NCBI RefSeq assembly: GCF_003986935.1
Contig: NZ_RJZE01000003.1
Span: forward strand, 248,001-312,000
Length of the DNA stretch: 64,000 nucleotides
Reading direction: 5' to 3'
Source: Paraburkholderia kururiensis JCM 10599 = LMG 19447
GTDB taxonomy: Bacteria; Pseudomonadota; Gammaproteobacteria; Burkholderiales; Burkholderiaceae
In this document: in pieces, positions 61,601-64,000 of the stretch
How the letters are laid out: each line of letters opens with the position of its first letter
How positions within the stretch are numbered: the stretch's first letter is position 1
Translations under genes and position numbers: made by a program
Notes under the pieces: model-generated
Told to the model about the DNA's origin: nothing
What the model saw: the letters and a program-made list of their open reading frames with translations, nothing else
Databases searched by the model: none

Positions 61601-64000
61601 GCGTCATCGAGCAGGCGGTAAGTCACGTGAACCGTGGTCTCGGTGATGCCGTACATGTTCACGAGCGACGGCAGCACACCCTTTGCCTTCGCACCTTCGG
61701 CCCAGCGCGCAATGGATGCCGGCTCCAGACGTTCCCCGCCGAAGATCACCGTGCGCAGCGCCGTCAGCGTGTTGTCGCGGTCGGCCTGCGTCAGTTGCAC
61801 GAACGCAGACGGTGTCTGGTTCAGCACCGTCACGCCTTCGCACCTGAGCAGCGCGTGGAAGGCCGATGGCTCGCGCGCTGTCCAGTGCGGCACGATCACG
61901 AGCCGGCCGCCGTGCACGAGTGCGCCGAAGATTTCCCACACGGAGAAGTCGAATGCGTACGAGTGGAACAGCGTCCATACGTCCTGCCCGTTGAAGCCGA
62001 AGCGGGACTGCGTGGCATCGAAAAGACGCGCCATGTCCGCGTGCGTGATGCCCACGCCTTTGGGGCGACCGGTCGAGCCTGAGGTATAGATCACGTATGC
62101 AAGCTGCTGCGCATGCGGTTGCGCAAACGTTGCGTCTACCTGCGAAGCATCGCCCTGAACACGCAACACGCTTTCATCAAGCAACGCGACGCCCGGCAGC
62201 AGCGATGCAAACCTCGGCATGTGCGCGGGCTCGGTGAGCACCGCGTCGAGCCCCGCATCGAGCGCGATCTCGCGCAAGCGGTCGTCGGGATAGGCGGGAT
62301 CGAGCGGCACATAGGCCGCGCCCGAACGCAGCACGCCGAGTATCGCTGCAACCAGAGCGGGCGAGCGCGTCATTGCTACGCCGATGCGACGCTCGCCGGC
62401 TCCTGCGCAAACACGCAGGCACCCCTGCGCAATGCGCGCCGACCATGCATTGAGTTCGCGATACGTTACCGACACGTGTACACCATCGTCGCCGGTAAAG
62501 CGGATTGCGACAGCATCGGGTCGCACCCTGGCCTGTGTTTCGATGCGCGTGGTCACGGCCTCGAAAGGGAACGTGGACGATGTGCGCCCGGCATCCGCGG
62601 TTACAGCGTCGAGCGCGATGTCGCGCAGCCGAGCGTCGTCCGATGCTTCGACCCGTTGAGCCATTCGATCGAGCACGCGTTCGAAATGCGTTGCAAGCCG
62701 CAACACCGCATTCTCCGAAACATGCGCGGCGTGCCAATGCCATTCGATCCGGAGCCCCTCACCCCGTATTTGCGGCGCCGTCCCACGCGGTGCAGCCACG
62801 AGCGTAAGGGGCAAATGCGTGCGGCTGTAGGCATCCACGCCGCGCAGACCCACAGCCTCGCGCTTCGCATCGATAGCTTCGTCGAGCGGATAGTTTTCGA
62901 ATACGACGAGGCTGTCGAAGAGCGAACTGCCACGCACTCCCGCCCACTGCTGCAACGAGGCGAGCGGCGTGTGCTCGACCTCGCGCAATTCGGCGTTGCT
63001 GCGCTGAAGCGCGGCAAGCCAGGCGGCGATGGGTGCAGCAGGTTCGATATCGACGGCCAGCGGCAGGCTGTTGATGAAGAGCCCGACGATGGACTGCGCC
63101 GCGGGCAATTCCGCCGGCCGCCCCGACACGGTGGTGCCGAACACCACCTGGCCGCGCCCCGAAAAATGCGCGAGCACAAGGGCCCAGGCCGCTTGTACAA
63201 GCGTGTTGAGCGTGACCTGCGCACGCCGCGCCGCACGTTGGGCACGTGCGTAGTCCATTGCGCCGATTTCGCGCACGATACGCCGGGTCTCGTTCGCGCT
63301 GCTCCCTGCGGCGCCTCGCGGCACGCGGTTTGAATCGAAGAACGCATTGCCGCCGAGCGCATCCGCAAGACCGGCGGACGTCTGGAACGCGGCGAGTCGC
63401 GTGCGCCAGAAGGCACTCACGTCGGGCTGCCGACGCAGCCAGCGCACATAGTCCACGTAGCGCGAACCAGACGTGGCATCGGGCGTCATGCCGGGCTCGT
63501 GTCCATCGACCAGCGCGGCATAGGCGCGCACGACCTCGGACGCCACCTGCGCCGTGCTCCAGCCGTCCGTCAACGCATGGTGGTGCGTCCAGAGCACGTC
63601 ATGCGCACCGTCCGGCCGCACGAATGCATCGACGCGCATGAGCGGCGCGGCCTGCAGATCGAAACCACGAGCCTCAATCGAAGCGCGTGCGCTCTGGAAC
63701 GCTGCTTCATAGGCATCGGCCGTTTCGGCTTGAAGAGGATGCAGATCGAACGGCAACGCGGCGTGCCGCTCGACGACCTGAAGCGGTTCGCCACCAGGCG
63801 GGCAAACAAAGCGCGTACGCAGCACGGGATGACGCGCCACGACGATTGCCCACGCGCGACGCATTGCATCCACGCGCAGGTTCGCAAGGGTCAGGCGCAG
63901 TTGCGAAACGTAGAGGCCCGGGTCGCCCGCGAACATGCCGTGAAAGAGCAACCCCTGTTGCATCGGCGTGGCTGAATAAACCGCTTCCACGGCATCGCGC
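49672..64000 (-). CDS. NRPS, at least four modules, 5'-truncated at window edge
   Basis: The frame is open to the window edge, so the true start is outside; about 4775 residues are visible. Order from the N-terminal side: C-A-PCP, C-A-PCP, C-A-PCP-E, C-A-PCP. The pockets read as Thr, Thr, unassigned and Gly. The first visible residues (RDAVEAVYSATPMQQGLLFH) are the start of a condensation domain, so at least one carrier or module precedes. The C-terminus ends in an Ala/Asp-rich helix (AAALQALDGLFDELD), a probable docking segment for the 1900-residue NRPS that follows. No MbtH-like gene is in the window. Together with the receptor and importer, the product is almost surely a peptide siderophore; gramibactin-type GrbI/GrbJ proteins are my best comparison (inference). 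Confidence 0.95.
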   Translation of the reverse strand, partial: RDAVEAVYSATPMQQGLLFHGMFAGDPGLYVSQLRLTLANLRVDAMRRAWAIVVARHPVLRTRFVCPPGGEPLQVVERHAALPFDLHPLQAETADAYEAAFQSARASIEARGFDLQAAPLMRVDAFVRPDGAHDVLWTHHHALTDGWSTAQVASEVVRAYAALVDGHEPGMTPDATSGSRYVDYVRWLRRQPDVSAFWRTRLAAFQTSAGLADALGGNAFFDSNRVPRGAAGSSANETRRIVREIGAMDYARAQRAARRAQVTLNTLVQAAWALVLAHFSGRGQVVFGTTVSGRPAELPAAQSIVGLFINSLPLAVDIEPAAPIAAWLAALQRSNAELREVEHTPLASLQQWAGVRGSSLFDSLVVFENYPLDEAIDAKREAVGLRGVDAYSRTHLPLTLVAAPRGTAPQIRGEGLRIEWHWHAAHVSENAVLRLATHFERVLDRMAQRVEASDDARLRDIALDAVTADAGRTSSTFPFEAVTTRIETQARVRPDAVAIRFTGDDGVHVSVTYRELNAWSARIAQGCLRVCAGAGERRIGVAMTRSPALVAAILGVLRSGAAYVPLDPAYPDDRLREIALDAGLDAVLTEPAHMPRFASLLPGVALLDESVLRVQGDASQVDATFAQPHAQQLAYVIYTSGSTGRPKGVGITHADMARLFDATQSRFGFNGQDVWTLFHSYAFDFSVWEIFGALVHGGRLVIVPHWTAREPSAFHALLRCEGVTVLNQTPSAFVQLTQADRDNTLTALRTVIFGGERLEPASIARWAEGAKAKGVLPSLVNMYGITETTVHVTYRLLDDAALEAGRSVIGAPLDDLTLQVLDGDLNRVPVGAVGELYVGGAGLARGYLGRPGLTAERFVPDPYGEPGARLYRSGDVARRLPDGDLEYLGRNDAQVKVRGFRIEPGEIEAALLAHEAVREAAVVVAGGEGTEKRLVAYVVPENGGTGPDVARWQTWLSARLPSHMVPSSYVELERLPLTPNGKLDRRALPVPEFASTSPLSFVAPRDETEAKLAAIWQDVLGVDRVGARDDFFRLGGHSLLAVRAISAMRAVFGDAPTLRALFEHPVLEDFASIVRGTSSAQAEASTLSDKDGDSDEGDSDGARQPIVDYALSAPIPLSASQESLWFIWKLDPRSSAYHVSGALRFDGRLDVDALRAAFAALSVRHPALRMRFGETEGVAHQRVDAGSAAQIRLLDLQRPDASAEEATLTARLSELAREPFDLMAEPPVRATLVRLADNQHVLHLVLHHIVGDDWSVGLLFDDFSRLYRAFAAGRAGERGDATAVAAAAWVTYCDVMQARAAHLTAEREKTQLNWWRTELATDDETAHLLALPFDRIRTDARRAPGARLHIRVPAATTEALRALADKRQATLFMALLAAFDALLYRYTGQRDIRIGVPLAGRDLPGAANVAGFFVNTVVLRTAPHGAMHVGQLIDDVRERLLGAYANQDVPFARVVKALQPERDLARTPLFQVLVNQQQHHDLGSSFGDALNVTVQPTDNGEAQFDLMLNIAHRPDAGLDLAFTYATDVFDASTIERLAHNFAGLLDAWATDPELPLASFELPELRDEPTPRAKACWPEPLDVASRIAMHAAQRGDAIALIDGEHRVTYAQLDAWSRAIAAELKRRGVKAETRVGVAMQRSTALVAALLGVLRSGATYVPLDPSYPRERLAHIVEDARLGPIVADAESLAQHDDLFAWRPVIDAGALRNVVAGIEEARFVRPHAQQLAYVIYTSGSTGRPKGVGITHADMARLFDATQSRFGFNGQDVWTLFHSYAFDFSVWEIFGALVHGGRLVIVPHWTAREPSAFHALLRREGVTVLNQTPSAFVQLTQADRDNTLTALRTVIFGGERLEPASIARWAEGAKAKGVLPSLVNMYGITETTVHVTYRLLDDAALKAGRSVIGAPLDDLTLQVLDADLNRVPVGAVGELYVGGAGLARGYLGRAGLTAERFVPDPYGEPGARLYRSGDVARRLPDGDLEYLGRNDAQVKLRGFRIEPGEIEAVLLAHEAVREAAVVVAGGEGAEKRLVAYVVPESSETGTDIARWQTWLSARLPSHMVPTSYVELERLPLTPNGKLDRRALPAPEATSTTRAVAPSSPDEEALLAVWRNVLRRDDIGVTDNFFVVGGDSILSLQIVAKARDAGLHLTPRMVFEAPTVESLARAARAASPQHARGDAQSAGTGTSYSTDLWRALGLAPEHIEDVYPATPLQSGLLYHSLAAEPGQTAYLNQMRVTLTGTIDGDAMRAAWQAAFERHAVLRTCFAWSHGGEAMQIVHRRLTLPFDMHDWSAAGDYDARLAAWRERDLAAGMALDAAPLMRVALFVRDARTVDLVWTHHHVLLDGWSVASLVGEILRDYRARVAGTSVVFESTAPYRQYVEWIRAAASDAETQAWWRERIAQAFCEDDPATLTASVPAPRVQEAGTHARRQRIDATLASQLQAAARRYEVTLNTLMQGAWAVVLARYGHRRSVAYGTTFSGRPAHVPGIDRMLGLFINTLPVWVEVKADADVGVWLRDLQQAFATLRQYEHTPLAQVQQWAGRSGDALFDSLVVFENYPVDVARDGDGDLEIGAVESVDPTHYPLALAIIPRAQGLALEWSWDGARIDRTTVERLATHYETVLRQLAEDSARRVGELELLTRGSGEAALTRYPFMSLGTALVAQAQRAPSAVAVRCEDESLGYGELDAWSAAVARQLMERGAGAEHRVGLCVRRGPALIAALVGIIRSGAAFVPLDPEYPAARLTQMMQDAGITRVVADAVSAQRMAGVLAGCEVIDVREAGVSGMAPAGGFTAALHPDQLAYVLYTSGSTGRPKGVAVSHGALWTHLQDFLATYGISAADTVLHSSTVNFDVALHETLPALLTGATVEMRGEQPWDLQGLGERLVSRGVTFARIPTALWQQWQRHAPPREALRLRQVTVGGEALPGDALAHWREGPLGDIRLDNLYGPTETTIAALYRRTQDEDTGEVTVPIGRPYPGRTARVLDAFGDGAPVGGLGELCIGGPTVARGYLGRAALTAERFVPDPYGGPGARQYRSGDLCRMRADGTVEFLGRLDQQVKLRGQRIEPGEIEAVLRQCPGVREAAVVVTGEGEKRRLAAYVSGCVSGDVQPDTLQRTLEQKLPGYMVPSSVTVLERLPWMPSGKLDRAALPPPQEVPRGRVGPSNELEALLLSVWCAVLGREDLGVTENFFEAGGDSIQSLQIIAKARQAGLKLTPRQVFEHPTVAALAQRVERLDVQASANLVEDDEPLALTPIQRLFFERYPQGESHWNQAVLLKVRGRLDVPALERAARALAQRHDALRLRFVKREEGWKQVAAHEIDEGVVRSEPLASLSELEAACGRIQASLDIERGPVWRLGYFEMPEGETRLLVAIHHLSVDGVSWRVLLDELQTAYGQAERCEPVTLPAASTSWRTWVRHLLRYAQTEPVQSEASWWQQALSTLDATADLPFRPAAGTRMAHSATLDWTLDAARTRDLLQNASRAYRTRVDELLLAALARALGKWSGAKEVAVELEGHGREDVIDGVDLSRTVGWFTTRFPVALPAAHVAPGDALVAVKTRVRAVPHKGLHWGLLDASRERRRPAVSFNYLGRFDQSLDADSRFTFSAEPAGATHGDGARLDYALDLNGIVTGDTLLLRWRFDPARIDRETVERLVADFDFEVGSLIAHCMAAPPGASASDFPLSGLDDAQLRAFGLRLGSVADIYPATPLQQGLLYHSELAHGQGVYVNQLQLTLAGPFDANALRAAWQAAVARHDALRTRFVRHPDGMLMQVVEREAALPFVVHDWRDIGNAHASDYEARLATWRKTDLAAGIDASQAPLMRVNVFLRPDGRFDLVRTHHHVLTDGWSGARLLSEVFDDYERALGARHEAARVATVPPPYRRYVEWLAKQPDPRDWWLERLAALDDPGTLTASLAAPRESPERAPTKVVTQKAVTQRAVTRLDAALDQRVRRAAQRHRVTLNTLMQGAWAVLLTRLSGKSTVAFGVTVSGRPAALAGAEEVFGLFINSLPVFVRVPGEAAVSDWLAEVQRWNVEMREVEHTPLASLQQWAGRSGDVLFDSLIVFENYPVAARAERVTGSDASRLRVERVDAVERTHYPLTLTILPAKQLELHWGWDSRRLDQAQIAALQRHYLLLLDALAEEGEHAARFIGDVVVQRGAPHAEALPETAWLACHERFAAEAARVPTRIAVRQHGAAVDYATLARWAAAIDARLRASGVAREERVAVCMRRSPALIASMLGVWRSGAAYVPLDPSFPADRLRFMLDDAGITRIIADTEGIERLQDGLDGRIVIDADLPANAESTEPLPARPVTADQLAYVIYTSGSTGRPKGVAVSHGALARLIASVGIAPGLSEHDVLLSVTTSSFDISLLEFCLPLTKGACIELADAQTAGNGEALAALIETSGATAMQATPSGWRLLVEAGWRGPADGRGFAALSGGEVLAPDLAAQLMARGVSLWNLYGPTETTIWSTCARLVPREPVTIGRALHANTLRIVDASGALTLQGGIGELCIGGDNLARGYLGRAALTAERFVPDPWGPPGARMYRTGDLARERREGDIECLGRIDQQVKLRGYRIEPGEIEAALREFDGVSDAAVALVPGVGTAEPRLIGYVVASDGRALPQEWRAMLRARLPAYMVPAAIHVIDALPRTANGKLDRNALARFGDPSADDASWAEPVGEAQTLIAQAFGEVLGIARVGADDDFFAMGGHSLAAVRVIARLSEGLGRKVALAMLFDASTPARLAAALAADAPDAAAADAPRAQAAALQALDGLFDELD
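49675..52929 (-). other. NRPS module 4: C-A(Gly)-PCP
   Basis: The condensation domain (IYPATPLQQGLLYH, HHHVLTDGWS) is of the subtype expected after an epimerisation domain. The adenylation pocket D-I-L-Q-L-G-L-I-W-K (FDISLLE, AMQATPS, ALSGGE, NLYGPTETTIW) is the known glycine code. The carrier is FFAMGGHSLA. It is the last module of the first protein. Confidence 0.85.
52930..57429 (-). other. NRPS module 3: C-A(X)-PCP-E
   Basis: The condensation domain begins VYPATPLQSGLLYH with HHHVLLDGWS. The adenylation pocket is about D-V-H-R-V-V-L-I-A-K (NFDVALHE, FARIPTALW, VTVGGE, NLYGPTETTIA). The carrier is FFEAGGDSIQ, followed by an intact epimerisation domain (IHHLSVDG, FNYLGRF). It incorporates an unassigned residue X as its D-form. 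Confidence 0.8.
53741..56188 (-). repeat. 2.45-kb NRPS repeat, copy B
   Basis: Module 3 copy of the repeat at 45709-48156, same orientation. Divergence rises at the flanks: outside it the C domains and later E halves of modules 3 and 5 are only distantly similar. Confidence 0.92.
57430..60699 (-). other. NRPS module 2: C-A(Thr)-PCP, carrier of the E-partner type
   Basis: The condensation domain is LCL-type but reads HHIVGDDWS, Asp for the usual Gly after the catalytic Asp. The adenylation pocket is again D-F-W-N-I-G-M-V-H-K (Thr). The carrier is FFVVGGDSIL, the GGDS form that normally precedes an epimerisation domain, yet none follows. Confidence 0.85.
57753..58839 (-). repeat. 1.09-kb Thr adenylation-domain repeat, copy A
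   Basis: Carries the core of the module 2 A domain. It matches copy B at a constant offset of 3279 bases with a few percent differences. Confidence 0.9.
60700..64000 (-). other. NRPS module 1: C-A(Thr)-PCP
   Basis: The condensation domain has HHHALTDGWS and begins AVYSATPMQQG, the subtype usually found after an epimerisation domain. This implies that the residue attached upstream of the window is D-configured. The adenylation pocket is D-F-W-N-I-G-M-V-H-K (from FDFSVWE, VLNQTPS, VIFGGE and NMYGITETTVH), the classical threonine code. The carrier is of the LGGHSL type. An acidic linker (DKDGDSDEGDSD) ends the module. Confidence 0.85.
61032..62118 (-). repeat. 1.09-kb Thr adenylation-domain repeat, copy B
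   Basis: Module 1 copy of the repeat at 57753-58839. The flanking A-domain N-terminal parts and condensation domains are clearly different between the modules, so exchange is limited to the substrate-binding core. Confidence 0.9.

Noticed and set aside
37729..64000. Ornibactin or malleobactin locus
   Set aside because: Those use hydroxy-ornithine, hydroxy-Asp and Ser codes and include an ornithine hydroxylase and ECF sigma gene nearby; here the readable codes are Thr, Thr and Gly and none of those genes is seen.

Overview
The window looks like a chromosome or megaplasmid segment of a Burkholderiaceae member (Paraburkholderia, Burkholderia, Caballeronia or a close relative). This is judged from very high GC, dense LysR/GntR/AraC-controlled catabolic modules, a Burkholderia-type porin and the protein sequences themselves. 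I see no rRNA, tRNA, CRISPR array, phage or transposase gene.

From left to right: a truncated substrate-binding protein gene and a LysR regulator diverging from two SDR oxidoreductases plus an F420-reductase-like NAD(P)-binding protein (1-3.4 kb); a GntR regulator diverging from a complete sugar-type ABC importer of four genes, with three matching palindromes between them (3.5-9.4 kb); a small cupin and an outer-membrane porin (9.4-11.3 kb); a tannase/feruloyl-esterase-family hydrolase, aldehyde dehydrogenase, MFS carrier and enoyl-CoA hydratase facing a second GntR regulator (11.5-18 kb), probably an aromatic or acid catabolic block; an EamA exporter/LysR pair (18-20 kb); a five-gene YbhGFSR-like drug efflux ABC operon (20-25.2 kb); an SBP56/methanethiol-oxidase-like gene with a membrane partner (25.3-27.4 kb); several small oxidoreductase/regulator pairs with two gene remnants (27.5-32.7 kb); and an MFS transporter, M20 amidohydrolase and acetylpolyamine-amidohydrolase-like gene diverging from a LysR regulator (32.8-37.7 kb).

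The right 26 kb (37.7-64 kb, all minus strand) is a siderophore locus: two adjacent non-ribosomal peptide synthetase genes, a TonB-dependent receptor, a periplasmic binding protein, a fused FhuB-type permease and a 4'-phosphopantetheinyl transferase. The larger NRPS runs off the right edge. The visible assembly line is C-A(Thr)-PCP / C-A(Thr)-PCP / C-A(X)-PCP-E / C-A(Gly)-PCP, then C-A(X)-PCP-E-TE on the second protein. The Thr and Gly calls come from binding-pocket residues read here (DFWNIGMVHK twice and DILQLGLIWK). The two X domains share a pocket (about DVHRVV-L-V/I-A-K) that I cannot match to a standard amino acid.

The order ...Thr-Thr-X-Gly-X with D-configured X and a terminal thioesterase resembles gramibactin-type lipodepsipeptide siderophores, whose unusual residue is the C-diazeniumdiolate amino acid graminine. 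That identity is inference: the loading module and any graminine-biosynthesis genes would lie beyond base 64000. The NRPS genes also carry two pairs of long, nearly identical internal repeats (about 2.45 kb and 1.09 kb), a sign of module duplication or gene conversion.
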